The notes under the pieces: model-generated | What the model was told of the DNA's origin: nothing | The model's database searches: none | What the model saw: only the letters and a program-made list of their open reading frames with translations | Assembly: GCF_950295315.1 (NCBI RefSeq) | Contig: NC_080179.1 | Span: 72,883,674-72,947,673 of the forward strand | Reading direction: 5' to 3' | DNA: 64,000 nt | Origin: Erinaceus europaeus | Taxonomy: Eukaryota; Chordata; Mammalia; Eulipotyphla; Erinaceidae | In this document: piece by piece, positions 46,181 to 57,600 of the stretch | How the letters are laid out: each line of letters opens with the position of its first letter | How positions within the stretch are numbered: position 1 is the stretch's first letter | Made by a program: the position numbers and the translations under genes

Positions 46181-46689
46181 TTGATAATAAATGAAGTTTG
46201 TGAAACACATGTTCTTGGCGTTCATCTGGGTAGCATGGTAGCTTTACCATCTGTATGACCAGAGTTCTCTCCTGGCCCCCGTTACATTGGGGGAATCTTA
46301 AGTGCTCTGTTGTCCTTCTCTGTCTCTGTTTTTCTGTTTCTATCTGAAAGAAGTCACCAGGAATAGTGATTCTAGCAATAAATTAAAGGAAAGAAGAAGG
46401 TAGGCAGACAGGCAGGCTAGCTTAGTATTTCTGATGCTACATGTACAAAATAGTAACACGCATTATCATTCTTATTTAAGCTTTTATTTAAGCAATTAAC
46501 ACTCTTTGACATATAAGTAAACACATTATATAACTCTTCAGGATTATGGAATTACATGTGTAGTAATAGAGGTATCATGTCTCTCAGGGAAAGGCCATAC
46601 CCTAGAATGTATATGTCTAATGTGACATATTACTTGACCTGCACAGCATTTTATATTACAAGATTATCAAAATCTTACAAATGAGATGT

Positions 46690-46997
46690 TTCAGGAGCTG
46701 GGTAGTGACAGACTTAGTAGAATACACCCATTGCCATGTGTAATGACCCAGATTCAAGTGCCCAGTCCCCTACCTGCTGGGGGGGATGCTTTACAAACAG
46801 TGAAGCAGAGCTACAGATGTCTCTCTTCCTCTCTCTCTCTCTCTCTCTCTCTTTACTACCTTCTTTCTTCTAAATTTCTGTCTGTCCTATCAAATAAAAT
46901 AAAGGGGGAAAAGAAGGAAACAATGGCTATTGGGAGCAGTGGATTCATGGTGTAGACACTTAGCCCCAGTGATTACCCTAGTGGCAATGAAAAAATA
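46690..46997 (+). mobile_element. SINE-B-like copy with 3' module
   Basis: aggagctgggtagtgacaga head, (CT)n at 46830-46853, tcaaataaaataaaggggga, then module gcagtggattcatggtgtag to ccctagtggc. Confidence 0.8.
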
Positions 46998-47087
46998 ATG
47001 ATGAAATAAAATAAGTATTTTATTAAATATCTGAATTTTCATCTATTTTTGAGAATATTTTTCTATAATGATCCAGTGTTCTTTTTA

Positions 47088-47280
47088 ATTTGTGTTAATT
47101 TATTTGTTTTTTATCTGGTAGGACAGAGAGAAATTGAGGAGACAGAGGAGATAGAGTAGGAGACAGAGAGCCATGTGCAGCACTGCTGCTCTGGTGATGA
47201 AACTTAGCCCCTTCGGGTGGGGACTAGGATCTTGAACCCAGGTCCTTCACTCAACCAGATTCACCGCCGCCAAGTCCCAG
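47088..47280 (-). mobile_element. SINE-B
   Basis: taggacagagagaaattgag, gggtggggactaggatcttg, agattcaccgccgccaagtc. Confidence 0.8.
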
Positions 47281-47321
47281 TAGTCCAGTGTTTTTACTTA
47301 GTACGTCAGATGGAGTTGAGT

Positions 47322-47520
47322 AGGTTTTTGTTTGTCTTTATTGGGGGGATTAATAGTTTCAGTCAATGACAAAATACTGGTGTTGGTATATGTGTAACAT
47401 TTGTTAGTTTTCCGTATAACACTCTAACCCCCTCCTAGGTGTTCCTACACCAACACGTTCCAGGACCTGAACACTCCCCACCTCTCCACCCAGAGTCTCT
47501 TACACCAAGTACAGCTTAAG
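47322..47520 (-). mobile_element. L1 3'-end, subfamily 2
   Basis: gtctttattggggggattaa, gtatatgtgtaacatttgtt, ctcctaggtgttcctacacc, cagagtctcttacacc. Confidence 0.6.
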
Positions 47521-48510
47521 TTCTGCTTTGCGTTTCTCCTTATGTTCTTATTTTTCAACTTCTGTCTATAGTAGGATCATCCCATATTCATCCGGAGTTG
47601 AATAGTTACCCGTAGAAAAGCAGCATGGAGGCTTCTCCCAATCTCCCTATGTGTGTGTGCATGCAGACACGTGCACTCCTGTGTGTTCTTGACTCTGATA
47701 CTCTGAGGAAGATGCTCACCTGTCACACCTTGCACCTGGGGAAATAGTTCACTGTACTTGTGTCTCAAAGTTGAGAGAAGCACACAGATTTAAATTAGTC
47801 AACTTCATATAATAATTAAAATTGCCTGTATACAACCTCTAAAACTGTGACCCTTGCCTTAAAGAATGCTGCTGAAGAAATGACTTAGTGTGAAACTTGC
47901 CAAACATTGATGCCCTGAGTGAATATACACTCCCTATGAAATAGGCAGCTAGAAACATCAGTTATCTGGTATTGCTGGCAATCTCCCAAATTTATTAGTT
48001 GATGGGGGTTATTATAGATTTTGTTACTATGCCTTTATGTATATAGCATAACATAAAATTTACTCATATAAATTTTAAATGTAATTGGCTTAGGTTACTT
48101 AAGTGAATTGGTTTCCATGTGCAAACACATACATACATGCATTCATACACTAAAAAAAAATGAGCTCTGCCAGGTTTTGCACATACATAGGCCGTCTGAT
48201 CTCAGTTTGGTCACATACTCCCCATGTTGGCTGGGTGAAGGCATGAGACCAGTGTAACCGACCAGGGTGTAAATGCACAGGAGTTAAACCATCTCAAGTG
48301 CTATAGCGTAGTGTGATTTGATGGGGAAAATGGTTTTATCTTATTGATTGCACTCTTAATTATATTCAGTAAGCACCCCTCAATATATAGTTACATTTCT
48401 GTTCCTCTATCTTTTAACTTCTCACTAATTAAAAGAGATTTTTATTAAAAATCCATCACTTAAGTGACTTATTAATTCTATTTAATTTCATTTACACTTT
48501 GTGTTAGAAA

Positions 48511-48930
48511 TGTGAGTGAGAAAGATCATGCAGAGGGAGAGAATGAGGTCAACAGGCAAAGCAGGCTTTATTCAAGAAAGTCTGTGCAGTAGGACTCTTG
48601 GCAAAGAGATGTCCAGAAACAGTTGTGACTCGGGCTCTAGACAATTCAGGTATAAACAGGATAGCAAGTTCTGACTGCATTTGTGGGGTCTGCGGGGGGT
48701 GGAATGGGAAAGAGCAGATACTTTGGGGGGATTTCTATCCAAGTCAGGCTGAGCAAGGGTTGCAGTAGGAAAATGGTGGCCTTTTCATTATCCTTTGATG
48801 TGCCTGCATCTGGTGGTGGTAATCTCAGGTTGAAGGAATGTCTCCTTTACCTAGGGTGGTTTGAACCTTCTGGGGATGGTGTCTGAGGAGAAAGAAGCTT
48901 CATGACAAAATGATAGGGATTGGGGTGTCA
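48511..48930 (-). mobile_element. Possible solo LTR
   Basis: TG at 48511 and CA at 48929-48930 bound a 420-bp region with an antisense polyadenylation signal (gctttattca, 48565). The flanks gaaa / gaat are not identical. No second copy in the window. Confidence 0.35.
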
Positions 48931-49099
48931 GAATTCTTTGTGTCAGGTTTCAGCAAGTCCCTTTATTTTATATCTTAAAGATATTTCTAGATTTAGTCAT
49001 TACTAATATACTTAATCTGATTTTTTTCTTTGCCAGAGTACCATATTCAGAATCTTTCTAAAGTAAAACAATGAGTTTTAGATTTTACTCTAATCATTG

Positions 49100-49116
49100 T
49101 TATTGTAACAGATCAT
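49100..49116. repeat. Direct repeat, left copy (L1 ORF1 fragment)
   Basis: ttattgtaacagatcat, exact match to 49508-49524. Confidence 0.9.
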
Positions 49117-49507
49117 TATTCAACATTGTTTTTAATGTTCTCTGATATTTGGCAAGTATTATAGTGATGTTCTTGTTTATAAGAGGTCTTTTAGAACCTC
49201 TTTCAGGGCAGGCTTGGTGATGGTTGCCTCCTTTAACTGTTGTCTGTCTGGGAAGGTTTTTATGCCTCCATCTAGTTTGAATGAAAGTCTAGCAGGATAT
49301 ATTATCCTTGGTTGAAACCCTTTTTCATTCAGGGCTCGATAGATATCTTGCCATTCTCTTCTGGCTTTTAGAGTTTGAGTGGAGAAGTCTGCTGATAGTC
49401 TTATGGGTTTTCCTCTGTATGTGACTTTTTGTTTTTCTCTTGCAGCCTTTAGGGTCCTTTCTTTATCCTTACTCCTTCTCATTGTGACTGTGATGTGTCT
49501 TGGTGTC
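49117..49507 (-). mobile_element. Tailless L1 ORF1 3' fragment
   Basis: About 390 bp between perfect 17-bp direct repeats. It carries the ORF1p C-terminal domain (RHITVTMRRSKDKERTLKAA, KGFQPRIIYPARLSFKLDGG, KPALKEVLKDLL-stop at 49177) and about 60 bp that may be the inter-ORF spacer. No ORF2, 3'UTR or poly(A). The other end stops at the same ORF1 region that the copy at 634-2612 covers. Confidence 0.8.
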
Positions 49508-49524
49508 TTATTGTAACAGATCAT
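49508..49524. repeat. Direct repeat, right copy (L1 ORF1 fragment)
   Basis: ttattgtaacagatcat, identical to 49100-49116. Confidence 0.9.
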
Positions 49525-49604
49525 ATATAGATGTAATTATAAGACTTTATTCTTGATTCATTTCACTTACTTTGACATCCCTACTTACTATTATTATACA
49601 TTTC

Positions 49605-49820
49605 TTTTTCTTTTTTTTAAATTATTTGTTATTGTCTAGAGACAGAGAGAAATTGACAGGGGAAGGGGAGACAGAGAGGGAGAGAGCCAGAGAGATACCT
49701 GCAGCCCTGCTTTACCCCACTTGTGAAGCTTTCCCCCTTCAGTGGGGACTGGGGGCTCAAACCCAGGTCCTTGCACATTGTAATATGTGCGCTTAACCAG
49801 ATGTGCCACCACTTGGCCCT
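49605..49820 (-). mobile_element. SINE-B
   Basis: gagacagagagaaattgaca, gctttaccccacttgtgaag, agatgtgccaccacttggcc. Confidence 0.9.
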
Positions 49821-49884
49821 TACATTTGTTTTCCTTACGTATTTCTCATACATTTTTTTCTCTCCCTTGGAATTAAGAATTTTA

Positions 49885-50348
49885 TTTTATTTTATTTTAT
49901 GCCTCCAGGGTTATCACTGGGGTTCAGTGCCAGTACTATGAATCCACAGCTCCTGGCCACAACTTTGTTTTCCATTTTATTGGAAAGGACAGAGAAATTG
50001 AGAGAGGAGGGGGATATATAGAGAGGGAGGGGGTGGGATAGATAGCATAATAGTTATGCAAAGAGACTGTCTTGCCTAAGGCTCCAGTGTCCCAGGTTCA
50101 ATCCCGTATACCATAAACCATAAACCATAAATCCCTAATCCCATAAACCAGAGCTGATCAGTGTGCTGGGAGAGAGGAAAGAGAGAGAGAGAGAGACAGA
50201 AAGAGAGAGAGAGAGAGAGCTGAAGACCAGCCTCACTACTTTGTAAAGCGTCCTCCATGCAGATGGTGAAACGTGGCTCAAACTCAGATCCTTGTGCAGG
50301 TCCACACTTAGTACTATGTGCTCTTAATCAGGTGCACCACCACCCGAC
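49885..50348 (-). mobile_element. SINE with 3' module, interrupted by a SINE-C
   Basis: (TTTTA)n, module gcctccagggttatcactgg to cacagctcctggcc, body to about 50029, then after the insertion gagagctgaagaccagcctc to caggtgcaccaccacccgac. Confidence 0.8.
50030..50172 (+). mobile_element. SINE-C nested in an antisense SINE
   Basis: gggatagatagcataatagt, gcaaagagactgtcttgcct, cccaggttcaatcccgtata. Short ataaacc repeats lie at 50112-50152. Confidence 0.8.
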
Positions 50349-50754
50349 ATTAAATTACAAAATAACATCTTGGACTGCAGTTACTGTGCTTTTATTCTGA
50401 AAGAATCATAGAATGTTCACAGACATTATTCCTTATATCATAGTAGTGTGATGTATTTGAAATACTAAAGGCATCTTTGTTCCTGGAATTGGGACACTAC
50501 CCAGTCTTCTTGACTATAAAATAGAAAAGTATTCTCCATACCTTGCTTAATTTTGAAATGCTACAAAATATTAAACAGAAAAGAATTTGGAAGGAGTTAG
50601 TTCATATTTACTTCAGGTAATATAAGTAACACATACTTATTGTCAAATAATGTGATAAGTTCCTCAAATTGCAAAGAACAGAGCAATACTGTGCACCTTT
50701 TAGGATAGATTAAATATTTCTTTCCTGATGCTCTTTTCAGCATAAATTTCATGG

Positions 50755-50900
50755 GAGTTAGGAAATGGCTCAGCAGGTGAAAAACATACTTTGTGACATG
50801 TGAGAACTGGGGTTCCGTTCTTTGCACTGTATGGTAGTATACGCACTGTATGGACAGCACCAACGGAAATTCTGTGCGTGGTGGCATGAGTGGCGTTCCC
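50755..50900 (+). mobile_element. Degenerate tRNA-derived SINE
   Basis: gggagttaggaaatggctca head, tgtgacatgtgagaactggg, gttccgttctttgcactgta. Confidence 0.4.
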
Positions 50901-51154
50901 TCCAGCCTTTACATGACCAAGAGGTGGTTCTGTAGTATTTTTTATTCCCTGTCACCACTTGAATGTTCATATATCTTGATTGTTTCCGTAGGCTGTCACA
51001 AATAAACATTTTAATAACTATCCAGACTTCAGTTACTTAGCTTGCCCTCTTTTTTATATTTTAAAGACAATTAAGAGCTTTTTATACTTTCATTATTTTG
51101 CCAGTTATATCTTCTAGTTGCATGCGTGCACTCTCTTTAGAATTCTGCAATCTT

Positions 51155-51358
51155 GGGGCCAGATGGTGGCGCACCTGGTTGAGCGCACATGTTACAGTGC
51201 ACAAGGACCCAGGTTCGAGCCCCCAGTCCCCACCTGCAGAGGGAAAGCTTTTCAGGTGGTAAAGCAGTGCTGCAGGTATCTCTCTGTCTCTCTCTGTCAC
51301 CTCCTTCCCTCTCAATTCTGGCTCTATCCAATATATAAATAAAGATAATTAAAAAATA
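51155..51358 (+). mobile_element. SINE-B, full length, target duplication
   Basis: ggggccagatggtggcgcac head, caggttcgagcccccagtcc B box, ataaataaagataattaaaa tail. Flanked by agaattctgcaatctt (51139-51154) and agaattcagcaatctt (51359-51374). Confidence 0.95.
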
Positions 51359-52489
51359 AGAATTCAGCAATCTTATTTTTTTTAAATATTCTTGATACTT
51401 TCTGTCAATTTGACTTCTAAGCCAAGATGTCATCACTATCGCCAAGTTATAGTTCCTCTGGTATATATAGTTATTGAAAATAATTTTTACTCTGCAAGGC
51501 TGTACAAAACAACACAATATTTCCTATTATTTAAGAGCCACTAATAAAGGTATTTCTTAATATTAACCTAATTCCTTTAGAATTTTTTTATTCAGTGATA
51601 ATCTACTTTTAAACCAAAGGAAAGAAGCTGACGTAGGTATTTTCAGAGCCTTTACAACTGGAGGTGCTAGAGAAATAACAGGAAAAGGTCAAAGTTGTGA
51701 ACAGAACAAAGACTTTGAAAGAATAGGTTGAACTTTGGATGTTTCTCTATTCTTTGTTCTTGTCTACCCATGTCAAAATCTAATATATGATGGTTTTGAA
51801 ATGAAAAAAAATAATCTCACTTCAGATGCAAACTTAATCTACAGTCTTTGGAGAGAACAGCAGATTCACATTATACTGCCACCTAGTAGTTAAGGGAATC
51901 ATTTCCAAGGCTTTTCTCACAGTGTCAGTTTAAGCTCACAATATTGTCACAGCTGGGGCCATGTCCGGATGTTGTGGGACAGCATTCCTCAAAAGGCAGA
52001 GTAGAGTGGCCCAACTGCCTTTATGAGAGTGGGGACAGTCTTTACCAGTGTTACTTTTTAGTGAGGACAAGGTCCTGAGAGACCCACAATAGGCCGGATA
52101 GAGACATGCATAGTAGAAGTGACCTGTGATGGCAGACAGAAGGCTTTCTTGCAGGTCTGGGCCCATAGTATATGGGGAGGGATTTAAATTCCATAACTAG
52201 AACCCCAGGTGATGAGGTGGTCTGTCACTGGACAAAACAGCAACCCCTAGGTAAGCTGTATCTTGTCACCAATTTGTGTAACCTACCCTGTATCTAATAA
52301 GTTTAAGCTTTCTCCCACTTGTTAAGGCCTTGAAAGCCACTTGTCATACAATAACCAAGTAACCACAACATATTCTGCTGGACGTAAGTCTAAGCTGGTG
52401 TATTTATAGAGTCCAGCCTTGAGTTAAGAGATATAACTAAATCTCAGAGAAGTCTAAATTAACTTTGAGATTTTATCATTAGCTTGATT

Positions 52490-52502
52490 GATAGTTACAA
52501 TA
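52490..52502. repeat. Target-site duplication, left copy (tailless SINE)
   Basis: gatagttacaata, exact match to 52559-52571. Confidence 0.9.
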
Positions 52503-52558
52503 GGGAGTTGGGCAGTGAGTTAAGCACAGGTGGCACAAAGTGCGAGGACCAGCATAAG
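52503..52558 (+). mobile_element. Tailless SINE-A head insertion
   Basis: A 56-bp piece of the SINE-A head (gggagttgggcagtgagtta ... cgaggaccagcataag). There is no B box, body or A tail. It has a small internal deletion in the A-box region relative to other copies. Perfect 13-bp duplications flank it. Confidence 0.9.
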
Positions 52559-52571
52559 GATAGTTACAATA
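52559..52571. repeat. Target-site duplication, right copy (tailless SINE)
   Basis: gatagttacaata. Its first bases gat also continue the SINE-A consensus (ataaggatcc), a 3-base microhomology. Confidence 0.9.
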
Positions 52572-53145
52572 AAAGGTATTAAGGACAGCAGTTGTCTATG
52601 TGTAGTATCTAAGGCTAATCGATAATACTAAGATGAATCAATACTGTCATCACTAGGCTATTTTTCCATTAAACTGCTAAGCTTGCCAGGTCTGTGTCTA
52701 GTTATAGAAGACTAAGCATTCCAAGAAATGTCAACAGCAATGGCAGTTGTAGTGTGGCTTGGCGTGGCAGCATTGGGTAACTTACTTCCATTTGATAACC
52801 AGATGACTAGAACTGACTTCAACATATTCTGATACCTCACACAATTTTAAGAATACTTTCATCAGTAAACAGGTGTGTCAATATTTAAACACTGACTGGA
52901 TTAAATGGTTACAATCTCTTAAGTATTGTAAATTTAACGTGTTTAAACAATTTAAACTCAACATTTGAACTTAATCAGTATACATGTTGAAAATTTCAAA
53001 TATTTAGACTAAATAATTTATACTTTATTGCTAGAATTTTCTTAACAATGAATTTATTAAAACTTGCTACTGTCAGTTTTCTTCATCTGTTTATATTCTT
53101 TTTAGATATGTAAAACATTTTATACTTTTTATAACACCCATATCA

Positions 53146-53170
53146 TAAATATATATATATAGATATATAT
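53146..53170. repeat. (AT)n simple repeat
   Basis: Alternating at/ta run. Confidence 0.85.
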
Positions 53171-53195
53171 CAATTTTAAGCATCAATTTTCTTAC

Positions 53196-53410
53196 ATTTT
53201 CCTGTCAGTATTTGTTAGTTTCTGGTCAAACATCCGGGTCCTTGATCCATTTGGAGTTGACTTTTGTTTCTGGTGAGATAAAGTGGGTCAGTTTCTTTCT
53301 TCTGCACATTTCAACCCAATTTTCCCAGCACCATTTATTAAGAGACCCTCCTTTTTCTATTTAATAGTTGGCCCCCCCCTTATCAAGAATTAGATGTCCA
53401 TAGGTGCGGA
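53196..53410 (-). mobile_element. L1 ORF2 3' part, inverted half of a twin-primed insertion
   Basis: Antisense L1 ORF2 C-terminal region: ccttgatccatttggagttg, aacccaattttcccagcacc, ttatcaagaattagatgtcc. It joins the sense 3'UTR at about 53411. Confidence 0.85.
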
Positions 53411-53773
53411 GTTAATAAATTAAAACTTGACTGACCCTTAGGCTTCCCTAGACTGAAGACCCCACCAATGTGTCCTGGTGTTCCACTTCCCCAGAGACCC
53501 ACCCTACTAGGGAAAGAGATAGGCAGACTGGGAGTATGAACTGACCAGTCAATGCTCATGTTCAGCGGGGAAGCAATTACAGAAGCCAGACCTTCCACCT
53601 TCTGCAACCCACAATGAACCTGGGTCCATACTCCCAGAGGGACAGAGAATGGGAAAGCTGTCAGGGGAGGGGGTGGGATATGGAGATTGGGTGGTGGGAA
53701 TTGTGTGGAATTGTACCCCATCCTGCCCTATGGTTTTGTTAATTAATCCTTTCTTAAATAAAAAAAAAAAAAG
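53411..53773 (+). mobile_element. L1 3'UTR with poly(A), direct half of a twin-primed insertion
   Basis: ccccaccaatgtgtcctggt, cagggggaggtg-like ggggagggggtgggatatgg, ggtgggaattgtgtggaatt, poly(A) at 53760-53772. Links this 3'UTR family to L1. Flanked by aattttcttac (53185-53195) and aatttccttac (53774-53784). Confidence 0.85.
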
Positions 53774-53989
53774 AATTTCCTTACTGTACCTTTTCCTCCT
53801 CCTTCTTTTGAAATACTGTCTTCTTAGTGAAAATGTAGGCTTTGAGGATGGGACATTTAAAATTCCAAAGTAAGTGGAAGAATTACTAGAGCAAATGTGA
53901 CTAAAGAATATTTTACTGTGTGCTTCCTGAAACGTTACATTTCCAGAGCCCTGCCGCACTATGGAAAGGGTGAAAAGGGCTAGGGTTTA

Positions 53990-54735
53990 TCCTGCCAATG
54001 TCCATGTCAGTAGAGGACAATTACAGAAGCCAGAACTCTCACTTTCTGCACCCCAAAAAGAATTTTGGTCCATAGTCCTAGAGGGATAAGTGATAGAGAA
54101 AGAAAACCAGAGGGCTCTGTACCCCTCCTACTCCAAGCATTTGTCACTAGGAATCTTGTTTTTATAACATCACTGGAAGGGAAATGAGTCTGGTAGACAC
54201 CAATGGAAGCCAGATACAATTTCTCTTATCTGAGAGAAGAGGAAAAAGGGGAGGAGGGACACCAGGAAACAGTAGTAGATGTAGGGGTGACTTAGAAGGG
54301 AAGTGAAGGCAGGACTGTTGAAATAATGGGTGAAAAATATATAGACATAGATATAGATAGTTATAGAATCAGCTGAGATCTGTCACCTCTGGAGAACTAC
54401 TGCAGTTTTGTTTGTTTACCACTGGGATTCAGTGCCATTATGAACCCATGGCTCCACTGGGGAGGGGGGTGCACAAAGAGGGAGAGAAAAAGACACCTGC
54501 AATTGCTTCACCAATTGTGAAGCAACCATCCTGCATGTGGGAGCAGAAGGCTCAAACCTGGATCCTTGTATAGGTCCTTGCTTAACCAGGTGTGTAACTA
54601 GCTGTTCAGCACTTCCCAGTGGAGGAATGGGACATAGAACTCTGGTGGTGGGAACCATAAAGAATTATATTCCTATTGTATTGTAATTTTTGTCATTCAT
54701 ATGAAATCCCTAATAAAAAATAAATTAAAAAGGGT
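53990..54735 (+). mobile_element. L1 3'UTR split by a SINE
   Basis: gaggacaattacagaagcca, ctagagggataagtgataga; after the SINE gaggaatgggacatagaact, ctggtggtgggaaccataaa and an A-rich end. Confidence 0.65.
54400..54622 (-). mobile_element. SINE with 3' module
   Basis: Antisense: ccactgggattcagtgccat module, agggagagaaaaagacacct, ggctcaaacctggatccttg. Confidence 0.75.
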
Positions 54736-54903
54736 ATTTTATTGTAAATTCAAAAATAAAATATACATAGAACTTTAAACTTTCCCATAGATTGTTTTAG
54801 GGTTATGGACATGTTCCATGTCTCTTTATTTATTAATTCACTAGATACATGTTAATCTCTAGTACTATTAAACCAAGATCTCGGATCTCTTTATAGAAGT
54901 AGT

Positions 54904-55115
54904 TGGGGCCGGGGGGTGGCGTAGCTGGTTAAGCACACATGTTACAGTGCATAAGGACCCAGGTTCAAGCCTCCGTTTCCCACCTGCATGGGGAAAGCTT
55001 CGCAAGTGGTGAAGCAGTGCTGAAAGTGTCTGTCTCACTTCCTCTCTATCTCCCCCTCCCCTCTCAAGTTCTAACTGTCTCTATCAAATAAATAAATAAA
55101 GATGATTTAAAAAAA
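54904..55115 (+). mobile_element. SINE-B, full length
   Basis: ggccggggggtggcgtagct head, caggttcaagcctccgtttc B box, tcaaataaataaataaagat tail; flanks agaagtagt / agaagtcgt. Confidence 0.9.
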
Positions 55116-55692
55116 GAAGTCGTCGAACATATAGAGAACTGGACACAACACTAAAGGAAAAGTCAAAGATTCCTTGAAGAGAGAGAAACAGAACACAGCA
55201 GATGAGAAAGTTTCCAAGTAGACTGGAGAGAAATAAATTGCACTAACAGGAGGTTATCTGGAATATACAGCTACATATGAATTTGACACGTACATGACAG
55301 TAGCAACCAGACACTAACGAACGACAGGGAACTAGTTAAAAGGAGCAGAGGAGTCATAGAGTAACTCCATATGGCTGATACTAGAATAGGAAGCTGGAAT
55401 CTATTTCCTAAAATAGACTTTTGAACATCTGGCTAACATTTTAAAATGAGTTTTGAACTAAGAAAATTAATCTTACACTGGTGTGTACAGTACATTTTAA
55501 CAGAGGCAATACAAGTTTCTGAAAGTGAATCAACTATGAGAAAAGAAGAAAGAGCTCAGTATCTCTTACAGACACCTGTAAGACACAATCAGGAGGAGCC
55601 TTTTTTGAAAACTGCTTTTAGGAAAACAGCTAGTGAATAATTAGAAAAGCACAAACATGCAGAGGGAAGAAGTTAGAAAAGAGTAGGAACGC

Positions 55693-55914
55693 GACTTTTT
55701 TTTTTAAATTTTTAATCTTTATTTATTAGATAGACACAGCCAGAAATGGAGAGAGAAGGGGGTGACAGAGGGAGAGAGAGAGACAGAGAGACATCTGCAA
55801 CCCTGCTTCACCACTTGTGAAGCTTTCCCCCTGCAGGTGGGGACTGGGGTCTTGAACCTGGGTCCTTGCGCACTGTAGCATGTGCGCTCAGCCAGGTGCG
55901 CCACCACCTGGCCC
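55693..55914 (-). mobile_element. SINE-B, full length
   Basis: Poly(T), tagacacagccagaaatgga, gcaggtggggactggggtct, aggtgcgccaccacctggcc. Confidence 0.95.
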
Positions 55915-56611
55915 CAGGAATGAGAATTATTAAGGGAACAGCTATGTGCAGATGACAAGAGGACGGCATATACAGTCCAACTGTAGACAAAGAGAAAAGT
56001 TACCACTGAAATGCCCTTAGAGTACTACATCTCTGGACAAAGTAATATCATTATAACTACATACTATAATTATTTCTTATAAATATGCCACAGATATTAA
56101 ACTAATAAGTTGACTAAAATATGATAGCAAAAGAAAGAAGGGATACCAATAAGAGTCATAAAAGTGAGTAGCTAAATTGAGTGAATGAAAATAGAGCAAT
56201 ACAGTAGGATTCAGAGGGGATTCTAAATTCAAGCAGAAAGGCCAATTAAATAGGTTAATTTCTTTTTTAAGGAAAAGGTTAAGCAAAGGCTTTTGAAGTT
56301 CAGGATCTTTAGGACCCTTTCAGAAAGATGTTATTATAAGATTGGAAGCAGGATCCATATTCTTGCTATAAGGTCAAAAGGAATTAAGAAAGGGCAGTAT
56401 TCTTTCAAGAAGGTCATCATTAAAAACAATAGAACATATAAGTCCCTTGTTTGAAAGAGTAATAGGATGGAATGAAGATGAATTTTGCTTGAGAGAGAAT
56501 TTAATTAAGTAGCTTCGTAAGGTTAAGAGCCCATTCTAGAAATAGGTGATGTTTTCAGGTAATGTTATCTTAATACTTACTCACTTATTCTGTGGCTCTT
56601 AAGAGTGAATA

Positions 56612-56856
56612 TAGGGGAGTCGGGCAGTAATGCAGTGGTGAAGGGCACATGGCACAAAGTGCAAGGACCAGCGTAAGGATCCCTGTGCAAGCTCCTGGCT
56701 CCCTACCTGCAGGGGAGTCGCTTCACAGGCGGTGAAGCAGGTCTGCAGGTGTCTGTCTTTCTTTCTCCCTCTGTCTTCCCCTCCTCACTCCATTTCTCTC
56801 TGTCCTGTCAAACAATAACAACATCGATAACAACAGCAACAATAATAAAAAAAGGA
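56612..56856 (+). mobile_element. SINE-A, full length
   Basis: ggggagtcgggcagtaatgc head, gtgcaagctcctggctccct, aggtctgcaggtgtctgtct, acaataataaaaaaaggaat tail. Confidence 0.9.
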
Positions 56857-56989
56857 ATAAATATAGATGAAATGGTGGGTAAATTGTCACACGTAAACAG
56901 CTTCTTATCTCCCTGTGATAAGTGTCTATGCACTACAACCACCACCCAGCCAACAACTTCCTAAACCACAGTGTACTGGGGGCCCGACT

Positions 56990-57262
56990 ATGTTTTCAGA
57001 TTTACCCCTTTAGAGGCCCCAGATCTGCTCTAATACAACATAGCTGGTATAAGTTTCACCATATATTTTCCGTTTCTTTGTTTCATAAGTTTCACCTATA
57101 AGTGAGGTTATCTGTGACTCCTCTTCCTCCTTCTGGCTTATCTCAGTTAACAAGATTCCTTCAAGTTCCATCCCAGAAATAGTAAAAGGCAATTTCATCA
57201 TTTCTTCATAGTTGAGTAGTAGTCCACTCTATAGATAACTCAGCCAGCCTCCGTAACTACAC
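56990..57262 (-). mobile_element. Old L1 3' region
   Basis: gtgaggttatctgtgactcc, caagattccttcaagttcca, agttgagtagtagtccactc fit the antisense L1 segment at 37921-38420. Confidence 0.6.
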
Positions 57263-57267
57263 ATCTA

Positions 57268-57312
57268 TCGATATATATATGTGTACATATACATATATAT
57301 ATATATATATAT
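57268..57312. repeat. (TA)n simple repeat
   Basis: atatatat and gtacatatac runs. Confidence 0.9.
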
Positions 57313-57339
57313 GAGTTGTTTGCACATTTTAACTAGTAC

Positions 57340-57600
57340 AATGATGATGCTGTATGTTACTATGTGTAAAGACCCAGCTTTGAACCCTGCCCTATTAAGT
57401 AAACTAGAAACTTGGGGTGAGGGGGATGCGAAAGGAACAAAGCCTTCTTGGTATTGTGTCTGCCTTGTCATGTGTACAAACCAGGTTTAAGTCCCTAGTG
57501 CGGCATGGAAGCACCACTCTCAGGGGAACTTCCCGTGCTGTGGTGTGTCTCCCTCTCTCTCTCTCTGTGATCCGTTTTCTCTATCTGTAATAAAAAGAAT
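57340..57600 (+). mobile_element. Two SINE-D-like remnants
   Basis: 57355-57400 has a decayed B-box region; 57430-57600 shows ttgtgtctgccttgtcatgt, caggtttaagtccctagtgc, tcccgtgctgtggtgtgtct and a taataaaaag tail. Confidence 0.55.

Noticed and set aside
51930..52350. Possible LTR or gene fragment
   Set aside because: The sequence looks LTR-like in composition but lacks bounded ends, polyadenylation signal and a second copy.
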